Shown here in pieces: positions 37,129 to 48,199 of a stretch of 64,000 nucleotides of DNA. Where the stretch lies: contig NC_088306.1 in NCBI RefSeq assembly GCF_032854445.1, forward strand, positions 8,456,193 to 8,520,192. The letters are read 5' to 3'. Position 1 is the stretch's first letter, and every line of letters begins with the position of its first letter. The stretch comes from Liolophura sinensis (Eukaryota > Mollusca > Polyplacophora > Chitonida > Chitonidae). The notes below the pieces were generated by a model. That model was not told where the DNA came from and did not search any database. It saw nothing but the letters and a program-made list of their open reading frames with translations. The translations under genes were made by a program, and so were the position numbers.

Positions 37129-37870
37129 GTGGCAAAAAGGCTACAGGAAAAAGACAAACTTTCTGTTACGTTTGGAAATTCAGCTGGTAATATCAGATGG
37201 GCTGAGACTTTCTTCCGTGATATTGATGGTGTACAGGATGATCAGGTGCTGGACAGCCCCGTGTTCCCTCGACCTGATGTGGTTAAACAAGAAGAAGAAG
37301 ATCCTACATTAAGGGAGATAGAGGAAATAGCTGTTGTATCTGTTGGGTATTATATAGAGGACAGATTATTGATGATAAAGTACAAAATTCAAAATGTATC
37401 GGCTTATGAAGTGGTTTATTTCTATTAAATTTATCACTCCTGCCAGTTTGTAGGAAAATCACAGCCTATTTAAAGGCCTGCTCCCTTAATTCCTATTCCA
37501 AATATTGGTGAACCATTTATCATGATATTGGTCATATACAAAAATAAATAAAAACCTCATCAGGGGTCAAATTTTATGTCAGGCTTATTTTAGGGAGTGA
37601 TATACCAGTTCCGTATTAAGCAACTTAAGTATACAGCCTATCACTTATAATCCCAGGATGCTTTAAAAAAGACCAACAAACCACCAAAAATGCTCCCCAA
37701 GTTTATTGCATGAAATATCCAGAAGATTTATATAAGGGAATTCCGCTTGTATCGTTTGCCACTGGGGATACTTCTAATAAACCCACTGGTTTTAGTCTCT
37801 CTGAGACGGCATATGGGCATTAGGTTAGAGGTCAGAAAGGTTTGACTAAAAGTAACTTGTTAGATTACGT
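37129..37870 (+). mobile_element. Ty3/gypsy integrase remnant
   Basis: An open stretch to 37428 carries the region before the H2C2 finger (PVFPRPDVVKQEEEDPTLRE, then GYYIEDRLLM). The GTG at 37129 is not a true start. After the stop, PLIPIPNIGEPF (about 37471-37506), QGSNFMSGLF (about 37562-37593) and TGFSLSETAYGH (about 37785-37820) follow in shifting frames, as in a gypsy integrase core with an internal deletion. Dead copy. Confidence 0.6.
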
Positions 37871-38261
37871 CTGACAGTTTCGTATCTATGCGCCAAAGCA
37901 GACATTCGTATACCAGCCGTCAACCAAGAAGAACGTTCCAAAAAGTCAATAATCGCAGGCCAATTCCCCAAACGACGTATAGCACAAACCACCTAAGACC
38001 TATGACACTATACAAAGGTTGAAATTATGCCGGAATCATGCAAAGTTTACAGTTTACGTCAAAGGTCAACAGTTTTCAACGATGTTTGAAAGACACAAAA
38101 TATGTTGTAGGCGAATGAATCAAATCAGTATTGAATTCGTGTACCATGATAGCGTGCTAGGTGTTCGATAATAAAATATGCTCCTCAGTTTGATATGATG
38201 TGACTTGATTGCGTTTAACGTTCAAGATAAATAGACAGCCCCTAGCTGTTAAGCTGAATTA

Positions 38262-38430
38262 TGCAAAATCATGAAGTGTAGAGCGCCAGAGATTCTGGAC
38301 GCCTTGTCCATATACTTACAAGAAAATTATACTCATTGTAAAACTTTAGAAACTTACAGTGAAGGCATTTGATAGAATAGCCTTGACACACTAGTTGTTA
38401 CAGTAATAACTTGTGACGTTGACTTTGTAA
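38262..38430 (+). repeat. Dispersed repeat X, copy 2
   Basis: Matches the minus strand of 5330-5490 with short gaps. It lies between the two gypsy remnants, so it may belong to a longer element. Confidence 0.65.
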
Positions 38431-39124
38431 CTGACGTGAGCGATTTATGTTGATTACAAGACCGATTATATTAGGTTTTCGAGGCAGCTCGCGCTAATTT
38501 AACGAACCAACATGAGAAAATGTAACAGCGCTAAGACAAGAAGGCTGAAGTACAAATGTACAAAACCATCAGGGCTAAGCCAAGAAGTTTCTCTCCAGGA
38601 TGCCAGGATCTACGTAAAGCTAAGCTGAATGAACCATATCAGGTGAAGACGAGAGTTAATCTTGTTAACTACTAGTTTTTGTGTACATCCCTGATCGTAG
38701 GAAGACTCAAAAATTGTGTCACATTCATATGCTGAGGAATAAATATTCCCCAGATTAAATGTAAAATGTTTTGTCAAATAATGTAGATGAGAGTGGCAAT
38801 TTGTCTTCAAAATGTACTGTGCCTAAAGAGCTGGGTAGTATTCAGGTAGATTTGATAGATCTCAAGTTTGAAAACTCATGCGTTTTAAGTTACATTGATT
38901 ACATTCTTGTCCAGTGGTTCTAAAGGTCAGGTTTGCATAAAATGGAGGGAAAGTAACTCCATATATTGAAGTCATATTATTAGTCTGTATTAGTCACTAT
39001 GTTTGTGCAATCAAGATTTACCTTAAAATTTACTTTCATTCCATTTTTGATATTCTTATAGTCACTGACATTTGAGTGGATCATTATAAACAAATATAAA
39101 CATTATAACAGAAAATATTTTCTA

Positions 39125-40051
39125 GATTGTCTCACCGAGGTCTAGTATTTGATCAAAAGAAGACAGAATTTGCCAAAGCAAAAGTCACATAAGACGTAGG
39201 CGGTGAACATGTAGTTCTCTGTTCAGGTAGTGAACAAGCCATTCTGGAGTTACATTTACTGCTATTAACTTGTAAGAAAGACATTGCTCAGAGTCTGTGG
39301 TTTTTACCGCACGTTTGCACTAAAATTCAGTGATGTTGCTGCGACATTGATGCTGATTAAGAGGAATGCCAAGGTCAAAGGTTATTCTGTCTAACCCTGC
39401 CGTTTTGAAAGCTTCTGAGTTTAGCCGTACATTTAAGATTGTAGTAGACGCCAGTGATATCGGGGTTGAATAGAAAAGTCTGCAAGTTTCTTCTCTGGAA
39501 AGATAAAGAAACATCAGCAGAATTACTCCACCATAGAGAAGGAAGCCTTAGGCCGAAGTGTATGTAAATAGCTGCACTACTGATGTCATTGGTTATACTG
39601 ATCACAATCCTTTAGCCTTCTTAGAGAATTTTAACTTTAAATATCAGATGTTATTGCGATGGAGTTTAATATTACAGCCGCATGGTTTGGAGATCGTACA
39701 TATTCAGGCGTGTTGGAAGCAATTGGGAAGTGGTACGGCCATCGGTCGATTATCCCAGCACAAAAGGCGGCCACGGAAGCTTTGGGACGGCTGGAGATGC
39801 CCTGAAATCATTTTTATGGGGTTTTATTCTTCACATAGATCGATTGCAGTTTTATATGCTTAATGGTCTGTAGTGCACATGTATGTGTGTCCATGGGCCT
39901 TCATTTTGTTGGTCGCCATTAAATTGCTTCGACTTTACTTTTGATTCTTTTTTTTGACTTTCTTTTCCGATTTTTGATGACAAGTACTGCGTCCGACGCC
40001 ACGGATATTAGTAGTAAAGATAACAATGTGGCTGATAAATTATCTAGAACT
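39125..40051 (+). mobile_element. Ty3/gypsy reverse transcriptase-RNase H remnant
   Basis: Fragments in order are the end of the RT palm (KKTEFAKAKVT near 39157), the thumb (FSDVAATLMLIKR near 39326), the RNase H start (FKIVVDASDIGVE near 39431), NYSTIEKEAL (about 39520-39550), and YTDHNPLAFLENF then LRWSLILQPHGLEIVHIQ (39595-39710). After a roughly 290-bp interruption the family end DNNVADKLSR occurs at about 40019-40048. Several frameshifts and stops. It lies downstream of the integrase piece at 37.1-37.9 kb, so the two are separate or rearranged insertions. Confidence 0.65.
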
Positions 40052-42289
40052 TAATTGTGAATTGTGTATGTATTTTTTATATATTTACATATATCCATTG
40101 TAATTTTTTCTGTTATTTTAAAGTGTTAATTTTTTTCAGTCAGTCACAGTAAAGATCTCTGTACTTCGATACAGGCATGATTCTTTGCGTGTGTGTGTGT
40201 AGGTGGGGGGGGGGGAGCTTACACAACGCCTTCTAACCTGTAGGTAATTTACTGTATTTATTTCATGGTTATACTTGTGAATTGACTTGAATTTAAAGGG
40301 GTCGGCATTTGACCCAGATTTGGGCTGTTTACGGGTACAGTCTGTCCCTGAGTTTGGGTATAATAATCCCGATCGGTCTTTCTTGATGCTCAGTGTCAGT
40401 GCATAAATGCTTTCTCTGTATAGTAGATAAGATGTCCTTTCTAGAATCAACTGTGAATTGTTGTAAACATCGTGATTAGAAGATTGCACAGTGTTGTTAG
40501 AGCTGTCTATAGTGAGCAGTTTACTTGTCAGTTTTGCCTGTTAGGAAAGTCCACTTTGAGAATATAATGATTTGTTACTGAGAGATAAGTGCCGAGTGTG
40601 CCAGTTGGCCACAGACCACCATTAGTTTCCATAAGGGACAATGTTAACGTTTAGCGCTGTAGCTCAGTCCCAAACATTCCGTGGCCAGTAAGCTTTGGCA
40701 TAGGTTGACCGTCAAAATCTGGACCATTCTTTGCCGGCAGCTGAGAGGGGTGCCTAGCAACGCCAAGGGGACGTCACTCGCAGCCTCATCACCGCCTGCC
40801 TCCTTGTGCCCTCTCGCCCAGAATTTCAAACTTTTATCATTAAAACTCATGCCTGCCCAAAGCTTAGACAATTTCCATCATTTTGATACCATGCATGCAC
40901 CTGTACACCAAACACGGCAGGCTGACACCATAAAATACACAGAACTACAATCGGAAGTTGTAATGGGGGCCTGTGCCCAGTTGACTGTAACTTTGGAAGC
41001 TTTATCTTACTGTTCGATCACACAGTTTCGTCGCCCATAATTTCATTGGAGGTGGCGCTGCTCTGTACGTCACCTCGCGTCAAGACCTGAGGACTGGATT
41101 CTATCCGGAGTGGACTTGGGACTTTAACTAATCAGTTTTCAACGCAGAGTTTGTGACTCGCAACGAGGTTGGATATTAACAATTCTGCAGTGTGCCTTTG
41201 TTTACGACTGCATGATTGTCACATGGATGCCAGTGTCGTCTCTCACTTGAGGAATTTGCGAGGGATTGTGGAGTTACCCGTTTCTGTGAACTCAGACTTG
41301 CCATTGACCGGAAGTGTCCCTAGCTGCTATGTCCCGGGAAAAAGTTATATGTTGTCGTTGTTGTTTACATTAATCTATGTATTTGTTTATATGTTGTACT
41401 GTTTGTACCAGATTATTCAATTATATTTGTTTAATTTATCTAAGTGTGTTTATATTTTTTTTGTTTGATCTTGCGTGAGGGTTATCGTTGTGAGGACACT
41501 GAACAAGACATTTCTTTACAGTTTTACCTCTCTGATAGTGACACCTTTACATCCCTGACAAGCATTACACGTAACTAAACAAAATCTGAAACTTCCGCAG
41601 CTACAATCTACAAAGTGCTCTGGTGACTGAGGTGAGTTTTTGTATCTGTCCAAAACTATTTTCCGCAGTCTGTCTAATCGTGTATAGTGACCATTTGCAG
41701 AATGTGAAAAAAATTAAATTAATTCATTTAATAAAATTGAATTGCGCTGACATCGTCCAATCGTTCAACTTAGCTTTGTTGAATTAGTATGAAATGTCTT
41801 TCGAATTCAGATTTGTTGAATGTAGAAAGGTATGCCTGTTTCTTTCAACTTATATATTTAGCTATCAGTCACACTCGCTGCCAAATTGCCTTTCGTTGTC
41901 ACCACAGACTCTGCATATTGGTATGTTGGACGTCCATAATATTGCAAAGAAAATGCAGTTAGAATACTTTTTTCTAATTCATAATGTTAAACTTCATAAT
42001 TCTGATTTCGACACTAATAACATTGCCTCACATAACAAGTGGCATGCTGGGCAATGGGCGTGGAGTGTAATTTGTTTTACAATAGGTGCGCCAACATGCT
42101 CCACACGAAACCGTCGACGACCTAGAACAAAAGGTTATGTCACTTTAACAGCAGTGCAAACAAAATCTGAACAGAATAACGCTAGCAACATTGCCCAACG
42201 GGATTGAATTTAATCACAGCATTTAAAGTGAATACTGCCTGTAACCAGCCACCATTATATATCACACGTGTGGATAATGACGGAATTCA

Positions 42290-42352
42290 ATGATTTATTT
42301 ATTTGATTGGTGTTTGATGCCATACTCAAGGATATTTCACTTATACATGGGC
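42290..42352 (-). mobile_element. SINE family 1, tail fragment
   Basis: atttatttgattggtgtttg followed by a diverged ccatactcaaggatatttca. Confidence 0.65.
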
Positions 42353-42547
42353 GAGATACAATTTCATATCGATTTTAATAAGTACAGGTAAAGTACAGAG
42401 TGTTAAAACTGTTGTTTGCAATAAAATTTTCATTTCACTGACACACTGCTTAGTGTTGTTCTATGCTATTTTGTATCAATTTTCCAACAACGCATCATGC
42501 TTTTCTATTGCGAAAGATCATATTTCACATGTTGAAAACGATTCAGT

Positions 42548-42705
42548 GAACATTTATTTATTTATTTATTTATTTGATTGGTGTTTTTCGCCGTACTCGA
42601 GAATATTTCACTTATACGACAGCGGACAGCATTATAAGAGGAAAAAGGGCAGAGCCCGGGGGAAACCCACGACCATCCGCGGGTTGATGACAAACCTTCC
42701 GATTC
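42548..42705 (-). mobile_element. SINE family 1, 3' fragment
   Basis: (ATTT)n tail, tcgccgtactcgagaatatt and body to cgcgggttgatgacaaacct. Confidence 0.8.
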
Positions 42706-43394
42706 AGTGAATATAATAGCAGCAGAGCAGAAAATTTACGAATAGAAACATGTTGCTTGGCTGACCTACTTGGTCTATACGGGCCTATCTTTGTGCTGAA
42801 CTCCAGTCTTTGTACAGAGTTACTGGCGCGAGACAAACACACGTCTTGTTTACATCTCCCCTAGACCAGCCTGTTAGCTATAAGTACATGTATGTACATT
42901 GATCATGTTAAATTACGGCGCAGAATTCTACGCATATATAGCTATGTTTTTTCCCTTAATGCTCTATCCTGTAAAATCTATACACACACTGAATATAGTA
43001 ATTGCTATACAAGTAAGGACAATGTCAAATTTAAAATTCTATCTCTCCTATCGTAAAGTCCAGAAAAGAAAAGTCCAACAAAGATGTACCTTTTGGACTT
43101 TTCTTTAAACCCAATGAATATATATCTTTCACGGCCTTTGGTATGCACTGATTATTTCAAGCTTGCAGATCATCAACATACCAGCCGTGAACGAGAAAGA
43201 TTACTTTTTAATAATTTCTGCATTTGGTCCCGTATTCACTTCTACCCGTCCTCCGAAAGCCGGCCAGGGCTTTGCCTCAGCAAAATATAGGTCTTATGTT
43301 AGCTGTTACTCTTCGAAGTGCCCTCCAAACCTCCAGCCAGAAACAATTGTACTTATCGATCATTTATAGATTATGTTTGTCAGTTGAGACTTTT

Positions 43395-43461
43395 GTGTGT
43401 CGTATAAGTGAAATATTTTTGCGCACGGTGTAAAACACGAATGAAAAAATAAATAAATAAG
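43395..43461 (+). mobile_element. SINE family 1, tail fragment
   Basis: gtcgtataagtgaaatattt then gtgtaaaacacgaatg and an A-rich tail. Confidence 0.65.
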
Positions 43462-45429
43462 ACTTTTGTGTAAGGCTGCACATGAATCATAATTTAAAGA
43501 AAGTAAGTCGCAATGGGCCAGGTTTTACGGAGTTATGTCCCCTTTTCCCATCACACGCTCTTTGGCGAAATATAAGCGAAAAATTATTCCTTGATGAGAA
43601 TATTGTCCAAACGATATCACTGCTGAGGCGAATTTTAGAGAGTAATTGTCTCTTTTCTATACTCTTAATTAATTGGCAGAAAAACGTTGTCTTTAGTTTG
43701 GAAATGTCCAAAGTGCGGTATACATGTAGATGTTTCGGGAGGTGGGTGGGTGGGATATGGTTTTGGGGCTATGAGATGCTTGCCTTAATGAATCACCTCA
43801 TGCTGCAGCGATGGGCGCTTTAAGTCAGACGGGTTGCCAGGTACCTGAAGAGGAGCGATGGTTTTCTCCGGACCCTGTTCGATTTTAACATCCCATTAAT
43901 GTATCCATGGCCAAGCTCCTACAGCATTATCAGCGCGAAACAAAGAAATGGTTATTAGACAGGAAATAATAAAACTTTGCGCAAGTATTGGTACACATTT
44001 CCACATTTGCAAACAAACAATGCCGTCTGATATGTATTCTGTTTCACATTAACGAGCCACAGCCTTGTTTCCCACGAGACCTAACAGCAATCATCATTCA
44101 GAAAACATCATTCATACGAAGCTAACCAAGCGATTCTATTATCCCATTAAAAGTAGAGTGATGGTGAAAACGAGTTTTGGTACTGTTGGTAATGGTGCGT
44201 AAACTATGAGATCCGAGATCCCGTGGCTAGATATGTCGATAGAGGTAGGCAAAGTTCGTGTTAAACCATTCACGGAGAGGAACTGTCCAAATCCGTTTCG
44301 CTAATGAAATAGCGATCATTATACCCATGTAATCGCTTTAAGATCTATTGGCGCCCTTGCAATACAGCGATCAGGCAGAACATATACTTGTATCAATGTT
44401 GATTATCATTATGGTCTGACCGTACATGTGAATAGGTGTAAATTTGCACTGTCCGTCACTTTTGCTACCACTTGAGCCTGGCTGGGTTGTATGAACACGG
44501 ATCTGAACGGGCAGAATTTTTCATCCGCAATAACATTGCATCAATGGTATCAACTTGGATTTTACCAAAATTTTAAATATCTGTGAATTTTGACATAGTT
44601 CTCCGTTTGTACCCAAGACCGTGTCAACATCTGGCTTGCCATGCTACTGCCTGAGGGAAAGTGAGGAAAGGGTGTATGCTCTCATGAACATATGTCACCA
44701 GGGAAAATCGTACGGAAAGCAAAAAAAGTAAAACGCTCGGAAAGCAGGAAACACACGAAAAGCGCACAACGTACGGAACCTCTGGAGTTGACTACGAACT
44801 AGAAAAGGTTTGGCGAGAAAGAAAGTGAAGGAGTTTTGTCAACAACAATGATGTGACGTGGTGTGTTAACAAGCACGGAAGCTTTCATCGGATGAAACGT
44901 TGACTATGTTTTCTTTTTGTGGAAAAGCAAATGGAATTTACACATGACCGAGTGTATAGTTTTCTCGCTTCTCAAAGCTGTCATGACTAACGGAGGAGTG
45001 AGTACATGGATATTACATGGTATCCAACATCAACGAAAACGTTATTTTCCTCCAGTTTATTCGAGAGAACCTTATTATGTGTGACACCTGATAACGCTGT
45101 GTACAAAGCTTAGCGCCTACCAACAGGTTTACCGTGAAATGGTTTGTCCAACATCAGAGCGGGTCTTAAAAGTACGTGTATAACGGTGCATGTTCTATCC
45201 ACGTGATATTCAACACAGGTTGTTCCAAGAACTTGATCTTTATACGGTATACTTCCAAGAATTAACTTCACAGTCTTCTTCATGTGGACAGACAATTCCC
45301 GGTGAGTGCTGTTCGTGTTCTCGGTAACTTGCGATTGTAATTAGAGAGCAAAAATGAACGAAATTTGAACTGAAAGAAAAATACCGTTGATTCGGGTCTG
45401 AACAAAGTTAATTGAACTAAAGCTACAAC

Positions 45430-45635
45430 TGTACAGCTGTGTCTACATAGACAACGGATAAGCTCAGGTTGCTTATGTTTATCAGATATTGATAAGCCTA
45501 GGGTGCCTATCTTTAACATATAATGATAAGCCTAAGATGCTTATGTTTAACACATACTGATAAACCTAGGGTGCTTGTCTTTAACACATGTTGATAAGCC
45601 TAGGGTGACTACCATTAACACATACTGCTATTTCT
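45430..45635. repeat. Short tandem repeat, about 35-40 bp
   Basis: About five copies of tgataagcctagggtgct + tatgtttaacacata with substitutions. Confidence 0.75.
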
Positions 45636-46174
45636 TATTTCTAACTTCGTTGAATGTGAACTTGTAACTTGTATCAGTAGAACGTGTTAGGTACTAACTT
45701 TCCAAATGTCGATTCAAATTTATGGTTTTTATTCTTTAACAGACACATAATCGAAATGAATGTCTTCGAGAATGCAACGACGTAGTTGTGCACATATCCT
45801 TCTTGGATTCGAGAAGACCGGTCTTGCATTGTATATGATATCAACCTAGGACAAGTGGCATGTTCGGCAATGTTTATACACTTGTCTTTTGGATGAGACT
45901 TACCTTATTATGAATGAGTTATCAATTAACTAAGTCTATCAATGCAAAAAAAAACCTTATCCCAAAAGTTTCGAGGAACAAAGACATTACAGCTCCATGC
46001 AGATAGCTACACTACCAACTCTGGAAGGGGTCACACTCCATTAATGCTTATCGGATGAAGTTTCCTCTTTCATTTTTTTCAAATCAAATCAGGAATACGC
46101 ATTGGTGTTGGCGCATTGGATATTATCTTCACCGCGAATAGAGTGAGCACAACTTTGGGCGTTGGTGTTCCAAA

Positions 46175-47384
46175 ATGGCGAGCACTCGTCTCAATTCGAC
46201 TGAGGAATTGTACGAACTGTCCATGTTGTTGAAGGAAGGTGACAAAGAGCAGGCGCTAGCACATGCATCCACCATCGCGCTTGTCGTGGCCTGTATGCTG
46301 GTCGGGATCGTTGGCAATGTCATTGTGTGTGTTGTGTATTCGACAAAAATCGGCAAGTCCAACACAAATATGTTTATTCTGCAGCTGGGTATGTTTGATT
46401 TGTTTGTTTGTGTGGTAGTGATGCCCTTCATGCTTGCCGTTCTGCTGAAGACGTTCACATTCCTATCTAACACAATGTGCAAGATTTACTTCTACTCGAC
46501 TTACCTGTCCACGAGCGCCTCTTTGCTTGTGCTAATGGCAATCGCTCTCGACAGGTACAACAAGGTGTGCCGTCCACTAAAACCTGGGATAACCATCAGA
46601 ATGGCGACCCATTTGTTCTGGGTCAGCCTGTTCGTAGGTTCCATCTTGTCTGTCTCAGTTCCATACGTCTATGGACTTTCTACACAGGTGTACAAGCACC
46701 ATGGTGGTGCTGTGGTCAACGGCACCACTTGCGGTATACTGGACTCTGTTCGCGGCAGCATGCTTCATAAGACCCATGTCTACACGCTTTTTGCCATTTT
46801 TATTGCCGGGTATTGTTTCATAATCATGTTGTATATTCTTGTTGCCATGCGTGTCCGCCGAAGAGCGCGAAGACCTCAACCCACAGTGACCTTCAAAGAC
46901 ACGACCTTCAAAGGTCAAGTTCGTTTTACTCAACAGCCAACCACCAGCGGTATTGTGCAACACGTGATCGGCCCTGTCCAAAAAGGAAAACAGAGAGGAT
47001 TTGTTAACTCAATAAACGGCAGTACCATGAACAACAAGAGCGTAGCGGACGGCATCCGTAAACCATGTAATTCACAGAATAAGTTCCGCGGTCCTGCGCG
47101 CGGGCCGATGAGTAAAACGTCTTCTATGCTCATTCTCGTCTCTGTTGTATTCTTGGTGTCCTGGCTCCCGTTGTGGATTATTTTAGTGCGGGAGACGTCA
47201 ACAGAACGGGCCAGGAGTTTGATAAGAAAACGTTCTCCAGGCGGCGGCCCTTGAGAGGTTTTGGCGTTCTCTGTTCCTAGTTAACCACTCCATCAACCCT
47301 ATTATATACAGTCTGTTAAACAAGCAATTCAGGTATGATTGCAAACTAAGGATTAGTAAAATACGCCAGCGACTTAACTTCTAA
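46175..47384 (+). CDS. Rhodopsin-like (class A) GPCR, frameshifted before TM7
   Basis: The receptor starts at ATG 46175 (AAAATGG context). It has an N-terminal glycosylation site (N7-S-T) and TM1 near residues 33-56 with the GN pair. TM2 (67-91) contains LGMFD. TM3 (102-125) ends in DRY at 126-128, with C102 and C186 as the likely disulfide. TM4 is near 146-166, TM5 near 203-226, a basic third loop spans 227-315, and TM6 (316-339) has WLP at 330-332. The frame then runs to a stop at 47252. TM7 is present in the frame shifted by one base: 47226-47381 encodes SLFLVNHSINPIIYSLLNK (NPIIY at 47295-47309), a helix-8 segment with a Cys, and a stop at 47382. So either a one-base-net indel or assembly error lies at about 47195-47245, or the gene is inactivated. 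It looks like a peptide- or amine-type receptor; the ligand is unknown. Confidence 0.85.
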
Positions 47385-47903
47385 CCAGGCGTAACCAAGT
47401 AACCAGGCGCCATTTCTGTTTGCATCTTGAAAATGTCGTGATACTTGAATTATTTTCTTCTGTAAAACTTCCCACCATCGTAAAGAACGATCAGCGTAAT
47501 TATGAATGGCGTTGAACGCTAATCAAAATAAATATCTAAATAATTTTGTCCCCAAATGGCTCAATGCACTATAAAGCACTAATCTCACCGTGGCCACACG
47601 AATTTGGCTCAACTGGTCTAACGATGCACTGACAAGCCGAGCAGACAGAATCACACTGACTTCTGGTATCACACAATATGTTCAAAAGATCTGTGACTAT
47701 CGGCAGGATAAGTTTTTAATGATGTTATTTTGTCCTAACCGGCGGAAAACTGGTTCCTCTGAAGACGCAACACTTAAAGGGATGCTTCAAAACTAACACG
47801 CACGGTCCTTACTCCCATTTGAACTACGAAGTCAAACGATTTTGGCGCACAAGTTTCTTCAACTTGGATGGGATTAGTCGCCATTTTTGCTGCCGTATTC
47901 GCC

Positions 47904-47935
47904 GTCACGTGACCTGGGGATTCCGGCTATAAATA
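47904..47935 (+). promoter_or_regulatory. Candidate core promoter: GTCACGTGAC plus TATAAATA
   Basis: The palindrome GTCACGTGAC (47904-47913) is followed 14 bp later by TATAAATA (47928-47935). A second GTCACGTGAC is at 48186-48195. A bHLH-Zip factor (USF/MITF/TFEB type) would be the expected binder. The gene it drives is not identified. Confidence 0.4.
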
Positions 47936-48024
47936 GATTGCGCGTCACGCAGACTGCAAAGGCTTAGAACATCCCTCAGTTCTTTTCACTTGTTGACAAG
48001 TCGTTGCAAAGAAACTCCTTCGAC

Positions 48025-48117
48025 ATGTCCCCATACTGTGGCAAAATGACAGCCGCAATTAACAACGTTCTCACTCGACATCTCGCTCTTCTGACGTTTC
48101 TCCAGTACTGCGTGTGA
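48025..48117 (+). CDS. Short frame downstream of the candidate promoter
   Basis: An ATG about 90 bp after the TATA box opens a 30-residue frame, MSPYCGKMTAAINNVLTRHL then 10 more residues, ending TGA. I recognise no family. It could be a microprotein, an upstream frame of a spliced gene, or chance. Confidence 0.15.
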   Translation: MSPYCGKMTAAINNVLTRHLALLTFLQYCV

Positions 48118-48199
48118 CTTTTGGCCAAAGGTCAGGGAAACCCAGTAAACAAAACCACGTGATACAAAGACCGGGGTTTCACGATGTCACGTGACATGA

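Larger units (their letters stand above)
40055..46170. other. Unassigned interval upstream of the receptor
   Basis: Frames of 119 (40681-41040) and 137 codons (41794-42207) lack recognisable domains and have no supporting splice or codon-bias evidence. Three SINE fragments and one tandem repeat are listed separately. A minus-strand frame at 45110-45280 (KKTVKLILGSIPYKDQVLGT...) is unexplained. Confidence 0.4.

Noticed and set aside
41794-42207. 137-codon frame as a gene
   Set aside because: No family resemblance, poor start context and an A/T-rich composition like the surroundings.
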